A DNA stretch of 64,000 bases from an uncultured Oceanisphaera sp. (GCF_947495715.1 NZ_CANLZU010000019.1:1-64000), one strand, 5' to 3'. Shown: positions 17,733 through 27,587, counted from the stretch's first letter. The notes: a model not told the origin generated them from the letters alone. Made by a program: numbers and translations.

Positions 17733-18905
17733 ATGAAAGCCTGGGATGTAATTGTGATCGGCGCCGGTGCCGCCGGCCTGATGTGTGCCGCCGAGGCGGG
17801 CAAGCGGGGCCGCAAGGTACTGCTGCTGGATCACGGCAAGCGCATCGGTCGCAAAATACTGATGTCGGGCGGCGGGCGCTGCAACTTCACCAATTATTTC
17901 GTGGAGCCGTCCGCCTACTTGTGTGGTAACCCGCATTTCGTCAAGTCGGCGCTGGCGCGCTATACCCAGTGGGACTTTATCGCGCTGGTGGAGAAACACG
18001 GCATCGCCTATCACGAAAAGACCCTGGGCCAGCTGTTTTGCGATGATTCTGCGCAGAACATCGTCGATATGCTGGTAAAAGAGTGTGAAGGCGCCGGGGT
18101 AACCATACGGCTGCGCGCCGACGTTCTCAACGTCGACCGACTGGGCGACGGTTTTATGGTGGCCACGGCAACCGAGGAAGTGAGCTGTCAGTCACTGGTG
18201 GTGGCCAGCGGCGGCCTGTCGATGCCGAAGATTGGCGCCTCGCCCTTTGGTTACAAGCTGGCGGAGCAGTTCGGGCTCAAGGTGCTGCCTACCCGTGCCG
18301 GTCTGGTGCCTTTTACCCTGCAGCCGGAAGACAAGGCCACCCTGGAGCCGCTGGCCGGGGTGTCGTTGCCGGTGGTGGCCGAAAGTGAAGACGGCACCCG
18401 TTTCGCCGAAAGCCTGCTGTTTACCCATCGCGGCGTGTCCGGCCCCTCGGTGCTGCAGATTTCGTCTTACTGGCAGGCGGGCGAGCAGGTGCACTTCGAG
18501 CTGTTGCCCGCCGGTCGGCTGACGCAGGGCGTAGCCGACAGCCCCAATCAGGAACTGAAAACCTGGCTGAGCCGTTACCTGCCCAAACGGCTGGTAGAAA
18601 CGCTGCTGGAGCGGGAAGGCATCACCAACAAGCCGCTCAAGCAGTATGTGCCCAAAGAGCTGGCGGCCATCGAGCAGTTGTTGTCCGCCTGGCCATTGAA
18701 ACCCGGCGGCACCGAGGGCTACCGCACCGCCGAGGTAACCCTGGGCGGCGTGGATACCAACGAACTCTCGTCCAAGACCATGATGGCCAGCAAGGTGCCC
18801 AACCTCTATTTTATCGGCGAGGTGGTGGATGTGACCGGTTGGCTGGGAGGCTACAACTTCCAGTGGGCCTGGAGTGCCGGCTGGTGCGCCGGCCAGGTGG
18901 TTTAA
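17733..18905 (+). CDS. HI0933/YhiN-family FAD-dependent oxidoreductase
   Basis: A 390-aa flavoprotein. The dinucleotide-binding motif VIVIGAGAAGLMCAAEAGKRG opens the protein, HGKRIGRKILMSGGGRCNFTN is the family's hallmark, and the C-terminus has YFIGEVVDVTGWLGGYNFQWAWSAG, where the FAD is bound again. Substrate and physiological role are not established for this family. ATG 17733 gives the usual N-terminus; an in-frame GTG 9 nt upstream is the alternative. Its stop overlaps the converging aldo/keto reductase by 4 nt. Confidence 0.92.
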   Translation: MKAWDVIVIGAGAAGLMCAAEAGKRGRKVLLLDHGKRIGRKILMSGGGRCNFTNYFVEPSAYLCGNPHFVKSALARYTQWDFIALVEKHGIAYHEKTLGQLFCDDSAQNIVDMLVKECEGAGVTIRLRADVLNVDRLGDGFMVATATEEVSCQSLVVASGGLSMPKIGASPFGYKLAEQFGLKVLPTRAGLVPFTLQPEDKATLEPLAGVSLPVVAESEDGTRFAESLLFTHRGVSGPSVLQISSYWQAGEQVHFELLPAGRLTQGVADSPNQELKTWLSRYLPKRLVETLLEREGITNKPLKQYVPKELAAIEQLLSAWPLKPGGTEGYRTAEVTLGGVDTNELSSKTMMASKVPNLYFIGEVVDVTGWLGGYNFQWAWSAGWCAGQVV

Positions 18906-19777
18906 ACGATATCCAGCGGTGTCTTGCGGTCGGGTGCCGGGAAGGCGGCATCCAGTCGGGCCAGCACTTCGTTACTCAACACCAGGTTCAGGGCCTCGGC
19001 GTTCTGGCGTACGTGCTTCGGCTGCACCGCCTTGGGAATGGCGATCACGTCGCGCCGACCATCGACCGGGCGAATGGCCCAGGCCAGCAGCAGCTGGGGC
19101 ACCGTAACCTTTAGTTCGGCGGCAAGGGCCTGCAGCTCGGGGTGACCGAACAGCTCACGGCGCAGGCGTCCGCCCTGAGCCAGCGGGCAGTAGGCCATGA
19201 CCGGCATGTTCTGCTGGCGTTGCCAGGGGCGCAGCGAATGCTCTATGCCCCGTGAACCCAGGTGATAGAGCACCTGGTTGACGGCGCTGTCGTCACCGCT
19301 CAGTTGGTGCCATTGCTGCAGTTCGTCGATGTCGAAGTTGGACACCCCGAAACGCTTTATCTTGCCGTCGGCCTGCAGTTGCTCGAAGGCGTGCAAGGTT
19401 TCTTCCAACGGAATGCTGCCGGGCCAGTGCAGCAGGTACATATCCAGATAATCGGTGCCCAGTCGCTGCAGGCTGTCTTCACAGGCCTGAATGGCGCTGC
19501 GCTTGCCCGCATTCCAGGGATACACCTTGGACACCAGAAACGCCTGTTCCCGCCGCCCTTTGAGCGCCTCGCCCACCACTTCTTCGGCACCGCCATCCGC
19601 ATACATTTCGGCGGTATCGATCAGCCGAAGCCCCAGCTCCAGTCCTTGCTGCAGGGCGCGCACTTCATCGCGACGGGGAGCCAGACCTTCGCCCATGTAC
19701 CAGGAACCCTGACCGATGGCGGGCAGGGTAACGGCGGCCTGGGTGGCGGTAGCCTTGAGGGTAACGGTGCTTTCCAT
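18902..19777 (-). CDS. aldo/keto reductase
   Basis: A 291-aa NADPH-dependent oxidoreductase of the (beta/alpha)8 barrel family. Visible catalytic elements are DTAEMYADG (Asp and Tyr), the Lys in LVSKVYPWN, and His in LLHWPGS; the C-terminal IAIPKAVQPKHVRQN holds the NADPH phosphate. The true substrate is not predictable. ATG 19777 has GAGAGG 5 nt upstream and begins the conserved part; the longer frame is an upstream extension without support. Confidence 0.92.
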   Translation of the reverse strand: MESTVTLKATATQAAVTLPAIGQGSWYMGEGLAPRRDEVRALQQGLELGLRLIDTAEMYADGGAEEVVGEALKGRREQAFLVSKVYPWNAGKRSAIQACEDSLQRLGTDYLDMYLLHWPGSIPLEETLHAFEQLQADGKIKRFGVSNFDIDELQQWHQLSGDDSAVNQVLYHLGSRGIEHSLRPWQRQQNMPVMAYCPLAQGGRLRRELFGHPELQALAAELKVTVPQLLLAWAIRPVDGRRDVIAIPKAVQPKHVRQNAEALNLVLSNEVLARLDAAFPAPDRKTPLDIV

Positions 19778-20013
19778 GATGACCTCTCGATAATGAACTA
19801 TGGAAGTGGTTTCCACATTGTGGTTACTCTGTATGGTGACGCAGCGAATGGGCCTTTGCAACGCTCCGGCGCTTGCTTTTGAACAGGGCTTGCGCTTGAC
19901 TCGGTCTTGGTAACCAGGATGCAAGGCCGAGCGGGGTGTCCCGGTTAACCGTTTACTCCGGGCTCAGGCCAGACCGTTGGTACTGCCAACGGGTTTATGA
20001 GAAGGGGAGCTAT

Positions 20014-20346
20014 ATGAGCACATTACCCAACGAGGGACAGGCCGAGGTGGCGCTGGTCAAGCGACATCTGAAACTTGATCACCTCAATCAGCTGCAGATA
20101 GAGCTGCTGGCCGAGGTGTTTGCCGCCGAGCCCGGCGTGGCCAAGGTGGTGGTGCGCAAGCACTGGCTGGATATCGACTACGATGCTGCCGTGCTGACCC
20201 TGGATCGGGTGATCGCCATACTGGAAGCCCATGGTGGCGAGTTGTCTGCCGACTGGTGGACGGCGTTCAAGGCCCACTGGTATCGCCGGCGGGAGGAAAA
20301 ACTGCGCGCGCGCCTGGCTCGTGAAGAGGACGATTCCATCGAGTGA
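20014..20346 (+). CDS. small protein with possible HMA-like (ferredoxin-like) fold
   Basis: I do not recognise this 110-aa protein with certainty. A beta-alpha-beta pattern is visible in the middle (AAEPGVAKVVVRKHWLDIDYD, then a helix TLDRVIAILEAHGG), as in heavy-metal-associated domains, but the CxxC metal site is missing. The C-terminal third is strongly charged (RRREEKLRARLAREEDD). There is no signal peptide. The start is well supported: ATG 20014 with AAGGGGAGC upstream. It stands alone between the aldo/keto reductase and the DctP-type gene. Confidence 0.72.
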   Translation: MSTLPNEGQAEVALVKRHLKLDHLNQLQIELLAEVFAAEPGVAKVVVRKHWLDIDYDAAVLTLDRVIAILEAHGGELSADWWTAFKAHWYRRREEKLRARLAREEDDSIE

Positions 20347-20581
20347 CCGTCTCGTGCCCATGCTGCCGGCCAGGATCGCCGGCCATTCAGGAAAGATCCT
20401 CATGGATCCCTTCCAGCCTGCGCTGCAGGACTATTCTGCAAGACCACATTTTCGCAAAAAAGACCCTAACTACGAGCTAAATCAATGATTTGCAAAGATG
20501 CCTCGGATATACTGCCGGGGTGGCGAATAATTGAGCCTTTTCATCGACTCGAACCCGGCCTTATCAGGAAGACAAGTGGCA

Positions 20582-21622
20582 ATGAAGGAAATATTCATCA
20601 ACTCTCGACGATGGTTTGCCGTGCTGGCGGCCATGCTGACTCTGCTGGGCGGCAATGGTCTCGCCCGGGCGCAAGCGTCGCTCCCCCAGGTGCTGCGGAT
20701 CTCGACTGAAAATACCGCCGAACATGTTCAGACCCAGGCGATCGCCCGTTTCGCCCGGCAGCTCGAACGTGCCAGTGACGGGCGGCTCGAGGTTCGTTTT
20801 CATCATAGTGCCCGGCTGTTTCGCGACCGCGACGCGATTGCGGCGCTGACCGGCGGCAAGGTCGAAATGGTGGTGCCGGGCATGTGGCAACTGGATCGCT
20901 ATGTGCCCGATGTGGGCCTTTACATGCTGCCGTTGTTCTACGGCCGCGCGGCCGAGCAGCACTACGCGGTGCGCGATGGCGAGATTGGGCGCATGGTGAG
21001 CCGGCGAATCGAGTCGGATCTGGGCGTCAGGGTGCTCGGACGCTGGCTGGATCTGGGCCATGCGCATCTTTATTTTACCGACGCGCATGTGAGCCGCCAC
21101 GCCGATCTGGCCGGTCTGCGGGTTCGCATTCCCGGCGGCGCCGCCAACCGGGGCCGGCTGGAGGCATTCAAGGCTGACCCGGTGTTGATCGCCTGGCCCG
21201 ATCTGCCCAATGCACTGGAGCGCGGGCAGGTGCAGGGTATGCTTACCACCCACGAAACCGTGCGCAGCGCGGCCCTCTGGAGCAAAGGCATTCGCTTCGG
21301 CTTCGAGGATATGGAATATTTCGCCCAGTATGTGCCGATGATCAATGCCCGGTTTTGGAATGGGTTGTCCGAGGAGTTGCGCCAACTGGTGCGGGACACC
21401 TGGGATCAGGTGGTCGATGCGCAACGCGAGGCAGCGGCCAGGGCACAGCGCGAGGCACGCAAGGTGCTGCAGGATAATGGGGTCGAGATCGTCAAGCCGG
21501 ATGAAAAGGTGCTGGCGCAATGGCGCCATATTGCCGGCAAGCAACAGCCGGCGCTGGTGCATGAAATAGGGATCGACCCGTTGCTGGTCGAACGAGCTCA
21601 ACAGGTGGTTGACCAGCGATGA
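20582..21622 (+). CDS. DctP-type TRAP solute-binding protein
   Basis: A 346-aa periplasmic binding protein with a signal peptide (residues 1 to about 31, ending LARAQA). Typical DctP features are the start of the mature part (LRISTENTAEHVQTQA), GGKVEMVVPG, LPLFYG, and LRVRIPGG with the conserved arginine that binds carboxylate ligands. ATG 20582 has AGGAAG upstream. No TRAP permease subunits (DctQ or DctM) accompany it. Instead its stop overlaps the start of a diguanylate cyclase (ATGA at 21619), which suggests that it serves as a sensor subunit rather than a transporter part. Confidence 0.87.
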   Translation: MKEIFINSRRWFAVLAAMLTLLGGNGLARAQASLPQVLRISTENTAEHVQTQAIARFARQLERASDGRLEVRFHHSARLFRDRDAIAALTGGKVEMVVPGMWQLDRYVPDVGLYMLPLFYGRAAEQHYAVRDGEIGRMVSRRIESDLGVRVLGRWLDLGHAHLYFTDAHVSRHADLAGLRVRIPGGAANRGRLEAFKADPVLIAWPDLPNALERGQVQGMLTTHETVRSAALWSKGIRFGFEDMEYFAQYVPMINARFWNGLSEELRQLVRDTWDQVVDAQREAAARAQREARKVLQDNGVEIVKPDEKVLAQWRHIAGKQQPALVHEIGIDPLLVERAQQVVDQR

Positions 21623-24231
21623 GGTCCCAGCCGTTTCATTTGTCGGTACAGAGCAGTCAGCAGGATAACCGACTGGCGCGATCCATTTTTCCGGGCGCGG
21701 TGGCGCTGTTGCTGGTGATGACGGTCATGCTCGCCTGGGGCTTGTATCAGGATTACCGCTACTCGTTGCAAAGTGCCGGTGAGCGTCTGCAGACGCAACT
21801 GCGGGCCTTCGGCAGCGCGGTGGATATCGCCTTCGTCTCGGCCGACCATGTGCTGCACGATACTCGTCATACGCTGAAGGGCCGTTCGCAACCCCTCGAC
21901 GCGCAGACCGATCTGCGGCGCTTGTTATTGGGCTCGCTGCTGGAAACGTCGGCGCTGGACAGCCTGACGCTTTATCATCCCGATGGCCGGGTTGCCGCCA
22001 GCGCCGGCCAGACGCTCGGGTTGCGGCATCAGGCTCCGGGCTGGGTCATCGACGGCCTGAAGGCCGGCAGCCAGTCGTTTACGGGAATCGAAAACGGGCG
22101 TCTGGGGGTGGCCGAGCTGGTGAGGGGCCCCGAGGGCCAGCTGATCGGTGTCTTGCTGGCCATGGTAGACCCGGAACGCATCGACTCCGAGCTGGAAAGT
22201 GGCGATGGCTACGGCGGGCAACACCTGATGTTGCTCGATAACCGCAACCGCCCCCTGATGGTGACCGGCTCCAGCTTTGAACAGCACAAGCTGCAGGTGC
22301 TGCGGCAACTGGATCAACAGTTTGAGCTCGATCTGTTCAGTGCCTACGGTACGCGTCTTGTTTTTGGCGAGCAGTATCTGTTTGCGATTCGCCAGCTGGG
22401 CCAGCAACCCATCAGAGCCTTTGCGGCGATTGAGCGGGAACGGGTGCTGGCCGGCTGGACGTTTCGTGCCTTATTTGCCGGTGCGGGCCTGGGCATAGTG
22501 CTGCTGTTGTCGCTGGCGTTTCTGCAGCACTGGCGGAACAGTCGGGCCCGCGAGCGCCAGGCCGCCAACGATCTGGTCCGGCTGTATCAGGCTATCGAGC
22601 AGGTGCCGTCGCCGATCATGATTACCGATCTCGACCGTCGCATCATTTATGTGAACCGCGTCTTTCTGATGCGCAGCGGTTACAGCAGCGAAGAGGTGCT
22701 GGGTCAGAAACCGAACATGCTGTCGTCTGGCCAGACGCCGGCGGCCACCTATCAGGCCCTGCAGCGCGAGCTGAAGCTCGAACAGACGTGGCAGGGCGAG
22801 TTCATCAACCGCATGCGTGATGGCAGCGAACGGGTCGAGCAGGCGATGGTTACGCCGGTGCGCGATGTGGACGGCCGAGTGGTCAGCTACTTTGCGATCA
22901 GTCACGACGTGACCGAGCAGCGCGAATTCGAAGCGCGCCTGTATCGGTATCGTGAAATCGTTAACGCCGCCGACGAGCTGATGGCACTGGTGGATACCCA
23001 TTATTGCTATCAGCAGGTCAATCGCCGTTACCTCGATTACCACCACCGGGAGCGGGACGAGATAGAGGGGCATGCCTGGTGGGAGCTGTATGGCGACGAG
23101 CTGTTCAATAGCCGGATGAAGGGCAACCTGGATACGGCGCTGAAGGGAACGCCGTTTGTTACCGAAGGCTGGATTGAGTTCAAGGGGGCGGGACGGCGTT
23201 TCTGCCGCATGACCGGTCATCCCATTACCGGAGACGATGGTCACATTGAGAGTGTCGCCATCAATATTGCCGATCTGACCGAACGCAAACAGTCGGAAGA
23301 GGCGCTGCGCAGCAGTGAAGCGCGTTTTCGGGCGCTGTCCGAGTTCTCCCCCATGGGGATTTTCGAGTCGGATGCGAGCGGCCGGAACATTTATTCCAAC
23401 CGGTATTTCTGCGACATGCTTGGCGCCTCTGCCGATAAGCTGCGCGGATTTGGCTGGACCGACATGCTGCACCCGGAAGATCTTGAATCGGTGCTAAGCA
23501 GCTGGCAGGAAACCATGGCCCGCCAGCACCCGGATTGGTACTGCGAAGGGCGCGTGCTTAACGATGATAACCAGGTGCGCTGGTTTCGTTGCGTGGCGCG
23601 GCGCTATGATGATCCGGATGCCAGCGAGGCGCGCTATATCGGGATCGTGGTGGATATCACCGGGCAGGTTGAGCACCAGGCCGTGCTGGAGCGCAAGAAC
23701 CGTGAACTTGAGCGGCTATCCACCACCGATGTGCTGACCGGCCTGGCCAACCGTGGCCGTCTTGAAGCGCTGATGATCCAGGAAATTCACCGCTACGAGC
23801 GTTACGGTACCGGCTTTGCGATTGTGATGCTGGATGTGGATCACTTCAAGCAGGTCAACGACAGCTGTGGTCATCAGGTGGGCGACCAGGTGTTGCGCCA
23901 GCTTGCCGATCTGATGCGCTTGAACACCCGGCTCAGCGATTGTCCGGGCCGCTGGGGTGGCGAGGAGTTTCTGATCATCTGCCCTAATACCGGGCTGGAG
24001 GGAGCGCGTCAGCTGGCCGAGAGCCTGCGTCGGTACATCGAACAGGCCCACTTTCCGGTGATTGGCCACCGTACCTGCAGCTTCGGGGTGGCGGCCATTC
24101 AGCCCGGTGATCAGTCCAAGGAGATGCTCAAGCGTGCCGACGATGCGATGTACCGCGCCAAAAGCGGCGGCCGCAACCGGGTTGAGGTCGGGCTGGCCGA
24201 GAATGTCACTGTCGAACAAGAGTCGGCCTGA
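21619..24231 (+). CDS. membrane-bound PAS-GGEEF diguanylate cyclase
   Basis: An 870-aa signalling protein. A first membrane helix (about 27-45), a periplasmic Cache-like sensor of about 240 aa, a second helix (near 287-305), then at least three PAS/PAC modules (about 315-435, 440-560 and 570-690) and a GGDEF-family domain at the end. The active-site motif is GGEEF, and an intact inhibitory site RLSD lies five residues before it, so product feedback is expected. It makes cyclic di-GMP from two GTP. No EAL domain is present. It is translationally coupled to the DctP-type protein, its likely periplasmic ligand partner. Confidence 0.93.
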   Translation: MRSQPFHLSVQSSQQDNRLARSIFPGAVALLLVMTVMLAWGLYQDYRYSLQSAGERLQTQLRAFGSAVDIAFVSADHVLHDTRHTLKGRSQPLDAQTDLRRLLLGSLLETSALDSLTLYHPDGRVAASAGQTLGLRHQAPGWVIDGLKAGSQSFTGIENGRLGVAELVRGPEGQLIGVLLAMVDPERIDSELESGDGYGGQHLMLLDNRNRPLMVTGSSFEQHKLQVLRQLDQQFELDLFSAYGTRLVFGEQYLFAIRQLGQQPIRAFAAIERERVLAGWTFRALFAGAGLGIVLLLSLAFLQHWRNSRARERQAANDLVRLYQAIEQVPSPIMITDLDRRIIYVNRVFLMRSGYSSEEVLGQKPNMLSSGQTPAATYQALQRELKLEQTWQGEFINRMRDGSERVEQAMVTPVRDVDGRVVSYFAISHDVTEQREFEARLYRYREIVNAADELMALVDTHYCYQQVNRRYLDYHHRERDEIEGHAWWELYGDELFNSRMKGNLDTALKGTPFVTEGWIEFKGAGRRFCRMTGHPITGDDGHIESVAINIADLTERKQSEEALRSSEARFRALSEFSPMGIFESDASGRNIYSNRYFCDMLGASADKLRGFGWTDMLHPEDLESVLSSWQETMARQHPDWYCEGRVLNDDNQVRWFRCVARRYDDPDASEARYIGIVVDITGQVEHQAVLERKNRELERLSTTDVLTGLANRGRLEALMIQEIHRYERYGTGFAIVMLDVDHFKQVNDSCGHQVGDQVLRQLADLMRLNTRLSDCPGRWGGEEFLIICPNTGLEGARQLAESLRRYIEQAHFPVIGHRTCSFGVAAIQPGDQSKEMLKRADDAMYRAKSGGRNRVEVGLAENVTVEQESA

Positions 24232-24249
24232 TCGCGCGGCGGCGGTCGC

Positions 24250-25230
<981 letters not shown>

Positions 25231-25239
25231 CTACCGTTT

Positions 25240-25259
25240 GGGTCGACTGAAGTCGACCC
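25240..25259. repeat. perfect 9-bp palindrome between anmK and murQ
   Basis: GGGTCGACT and AGTCGACCC pair around GA. No T run follows on the minus strand, the strand of the flanking genes, so it is not a canonical terminator. Next to it (25279-25315) are short imperfect repeats of CTTACAGCTTAAAGCTGA type. It may be a repeat or an mRNA-stabilising hairpin. Confidence 0.5.
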
Positions 25260-25325
25260 TACAAGAGACGATGTTGATTTTTAACTTACAGCTTAAAGCT
25301 GACGGCTTACAGCCACCCGAAGGGG

Positions 25326-26417
25326 TTATCCCGGCAGATGAACGGCGCCCAGAATGGCGGGGCGGCGGGCACCGGTGACCTCCGGCAGATTGCCCGGCAG
25401 GTTGTGCATCGCCTGGTGGGCCAGCCAGGCAAAGGCCATGGCTTCCATGGCGTCCATATCCACGCCGGCGCTGTTGCAGGTATCGACCCGCCAGTTTGGC
25501 AGCAGGGCGGCCAGCCGTTGCATCAGAAGCGGGTTATGGCCGCCGCCGCCGCACACCAGCAGTTCGCCCGCCGACCATTTATCGACCTCGTTGGCGATGG
25601 CGGTGGCGGTAAATTCGGCCAGGGTCGCCTGCACGTCGGCCGGCGCCATGCCGTCCGGCAGGCGGGCATTCAGCCAGGCTTCGCTGAACAGCTCGCGGCC
25701 GGTGCTCTTTGGGGCGGGCAGGGCCAGCCAGGGTTCGGCCAGCAGCCGGTTCAGCAGCGCGGTATCCACCCGTCCCTGCATGGCGAAGGCGGCGTTGTTA
25801 TCATACGGCTGGCCGAGGTGGCGGCGAGCCCAGAGATCCATCAGCATGTTGCCGGGGCCGACATCAAAGCCCAGCACCGGCTGGTCCGGTGCCAGCACCG
25901 TGATGTTGGCGATGCCGCCGATGTTGACCAGAATACGGACGTGATCCACGCCACCCAGTACCCGCTGATGAAAGGCGGGCACCAGGGGGGCGCCCTGGCC
26001 ACCCAGCGCCATGTCTTTGCGGCGAAAGTCGTTGATGGCGATGATACCGGTGCCGGCCGCCAGCCGGTTGCCGTCACCCAGTTGCAGCGAAAACGGCAGG
26101 GGCCCGGCGGGTTGATGCCAGACCGTCTGACCGTGGCAGCCGATGGCTCGGATGTGTTCGGCGCTGTGGCCCGACTCATGCAGCAATTGCAGGGTGACGG
26201 CGGCATAGGCCTGGCCGAGCTCGGCGTCCAGTTCGCCCCATTGTCGGGCCGTGACGGCGCCGCCCCCGGCCAGGGCCAGCAACCGCCGGCGCAGGCCGGG
26301 CTCGAAGGGGCTGCCGGTGCGGGCCAGCAGGGTGACCTGTTCGCCGTCGGTGGCGACCAGCACCGCGTCGATGCCGTCCAGGCTGGTGCCGGACATGATG
26401 CCGATGTATTTTTCCAT
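25326..26417 (-). CDS. anmK: anhydro-N-acetylmuramic acid kinase
   Basis: A 363-aa kinase of the ASKHA fold that converts anhydro-MurNAc, released from recycled peptidoglycan, to MurNAc-6-phosphate with ATP. IGIMSGTSLDGIDAVLV is the N-terminal phosphate-binding motif, with INDFRRKDMALGGQGAPLVP and NIGGIANIT following. ATG 26417 matches the usual family start; a GTG two codons upstream overlaps the stop of the lipoprotein gene. murQ follows downstream, so the pair forms a recycling unit. Confidence 0.96.
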   Translation of the reverse strand: MEKYIGIMSGTSLDGIDAVLVATDGEQVTLLARTGSPFEPGLRRRLLALAGGGAVTARQWGELDAELGQAYAAVTLQLLHESGHSAEHIRAIGCHGQTVWHQPAGPLPFSLQLGDGNRLAAGTGIIAINDFRRKDMALGGQGAPLVPAFHQRVLGGVDHVRILVNIGGIANITVLAPDQPVLGFDVGPGNMLMDLWARRHLGQPYDNNAAFAMQGRVDTALLNRLLAEPWLALPAPKSTGRELFSEAWLNARLPDGMAPADVQATLAEFTATAIANEVDKWSAGELLVCGGGGHNPLLMQRLAALLPNWRVDTCNSAGVDMDAMEAMAFAWLAHQAMHNLPGNLPEVTGARRPAILGAVHLPG

Positions 26418-26419
26418 GC

Positions 26420-26605
26420 TCACCAGTCGCTCGGCAGGGTTTGCACCGGGCTGACCGGAACGCTGATCACTTCATTTTCGAAGGGCTGAGGCTCGGGTTC
26501 GGCCTCGACCTCCGGCACAGCAGTGGGTTGGGGTACCGGCATCTCGGGAGTGCCGCCACAGGCACTCAGCAACAGTGCCAGAGCAAGCCACCAGGGTTTG
26601 TACAT
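26420..26605 (-). CDS. small lipoprotein
   Basis: A 61-aa protein with a short signal peptide and the lipobox LLSACG (cysteine near residue 16), followed by a proline- and glutamate-rich stretch (MPVPQPTAVPEVEAEPEPQP). It has no recognisable domain. ATG 26605 gives a compact signal peptide and has GGAG upstream. It lies directly before anmK (stop 26420, anmK ATG 26417), so the two are probably translated together. A periplasmic or membrane-anchored role is inferred only from the lipid attachment site. Confidence 0.72.
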   Translation of the reverse strand: MYKPWWLALALLLSACGGTPEMPVPQPTAVPEVEAEPEPQPFENEVISVPVSPVQTLPSDW

Positions 26606-26733
26606 CGCGTATTTCTCCGTGCAAAGTGACAATCTATAAAAGTGACTGTGTATCATGTGCGGTCAAACAAGGTTGCCATAGCCGGGCGGCGGCGGCCAGC
26701 ATGACGTCACAAAATAAATAACGAGGAAATACC

Positions 26734-27180
26734 ATGGCCTACTGGCTGTTCAAGACCGAGCCCGATACCTTTTCCATCGACGATTTGGCCCGTGCCAATA
26801 CCGTCTGGGAAGGGGTGCGCAATTATCAGGCTCGCAACTTTCTGCGTGATCGGGTGCAGGTGGGGGATCGGGTCTTCATTTATCATTCCAGCTGCAAACG
26901 GGTAGGCATCGCCGGCATCGGCAAGGTGGAGCGCGCCGGTTTTCCCGACCCGTTCGCCTTCGACCCGACCAGCTCCTACTTCGATGATAAATCCAATCCG
27001 GAACAACCCCGCTGGTATGCGGTGGAGCTGAGCTATGAGCGCCATTTGCCCTTGTTGCCGCTGGCCGCGCTCAAGGCCAATCCGGCGTTAAGCGGGCTGC
27101 CATTGGTGCAAAAGGGCAGCCGGCTGTCGGTAATGCCGGTGAGCGAGGACGAGTGGCAGGCCGTATTGGCTATGGAGTAA
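26734..27180 (+). CDS. EVE-domain protein
   Basis: A 148-aa single-domain protein of the EVE (PUA-like) family related to eukaryotic thymocyte nuclear protein 1. The conserved opening YWLFKTEPDTFSIDDL, WEGVRNYQARNFL, and GDRVFIYHSS are clear. The fold resembles reader domains for modified nucleic-acid bases; the cellular function in bacteria is not settled. ATG 26734 has GAGGAAA upstream. It is a single gene, followed by repeat elements. Confidence 0.93.
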   Translation: MAYWLFKTEPDTFSIDDLARANTVWEGVRNYQARNFLRDRVQVGDRVFIYHSSCKRVGIAGIGKVERAGFPDPFAFDPTSSYFDDKSNPEQPRWYAVELSYERHLPLLPLAALKANPALSGLPLVQKGSRLSVMPVSEDEWQAVLAME

Positions 27181-27228
27181 TACCAATTATATTAAACACT
27201 CGATCTGTTTGACTGTCATGCCAATCCC

Positions 27229-27330
27229 GGACAAAGGGCCCGCTCCACCGACTCGCTCAAGCACCTCCTTGTGACGCTCAGCACATGACGTCCCTGTCAT
27301 GTGATGGTCGGTGGAGCAGATCCCTTTGCC
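27229..27330 (-). repeat. dispersed GGA-hairpin element, copy 2
   Basis: On the minus strand the outer arms (27307-27330 with 27229-27252) enclose hairpin 1 (27282-27303, 8-bp stem CACATGAC/GTCATGTG, loop AGGGAC) and hairpin 2 (CAC/GTG, loop AAGGAG), with the linker CTGAGCGT. The 5' flank reads GCCAACAGGCAACGCCGGAG then CATCAAGGAGGGC, also seen before copies 5 and 6. The strand is defined by GGA in the loops. Together with copy 3 it fills the 407-nt gap between the EVE gene and pldB. Confidence 0.82.
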
Positions 27331-27384
27331 CTCCTTGATGCTCCGGCGTTGCCTGTTGGCGCCGTCTGCAGGCAACTCGGAGTT

Positions 27385-27504
27385 CCAGAAGAGGTAACAG
27401 AGAACGGCTCCCACGACCGTGAAATGCCAGGGACGGCATTTCCGAGCCCCCACGGATGGGTTTATGGCGTGTCGAGGGAGGCGGCTGTGTTGCCTCTGGT
27501 CTGG
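27385..27504 (+). repeat. dispersed GGA-hairpin element, copy 3
   Basis: The outer arms CCAGAAGAGGTAACAG... and ...TGCCTCTGGTCTGG pair. Hairpin 1 (27421-27442) has stem GAAATGCC/GGCATTTC and loop AGGGAC. Hairpin 2 (27449-27460) has stem CCCA/TGGG and loop CGGA. The linker is CGAGCC. The outer-arm sequence differs from copy 2, yet the architecture is the same. It stands head-to-head with copy 2, and the pair is flanked by an inverted CCAATCCC/GGGATTGG (27220-27230 and 27530-27540). Confidence 0.8.
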
Positions 27505-27587
27505 AGGCCTCAATATGACCAGATCATTACTGGGATTGGTATAAGTGGCTATGGAATAAGTGGCGATGCTATGAGTGGCGCGTGGCC

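Noticed and set aside
17637..18014. N-terminal extension of the methyltransferase to 516 aa
   Set aside because: The extra part runs opposite the start of the flavoprotein gene, and ATG 17636 gives a sensible family N-terminus.
20582..21622. A TRAP transporter operon
   Set aside because: Only the binding protein is present; no DctQ or DctM genes adjoin, and the coupled gene is a diguanylate cyclase.
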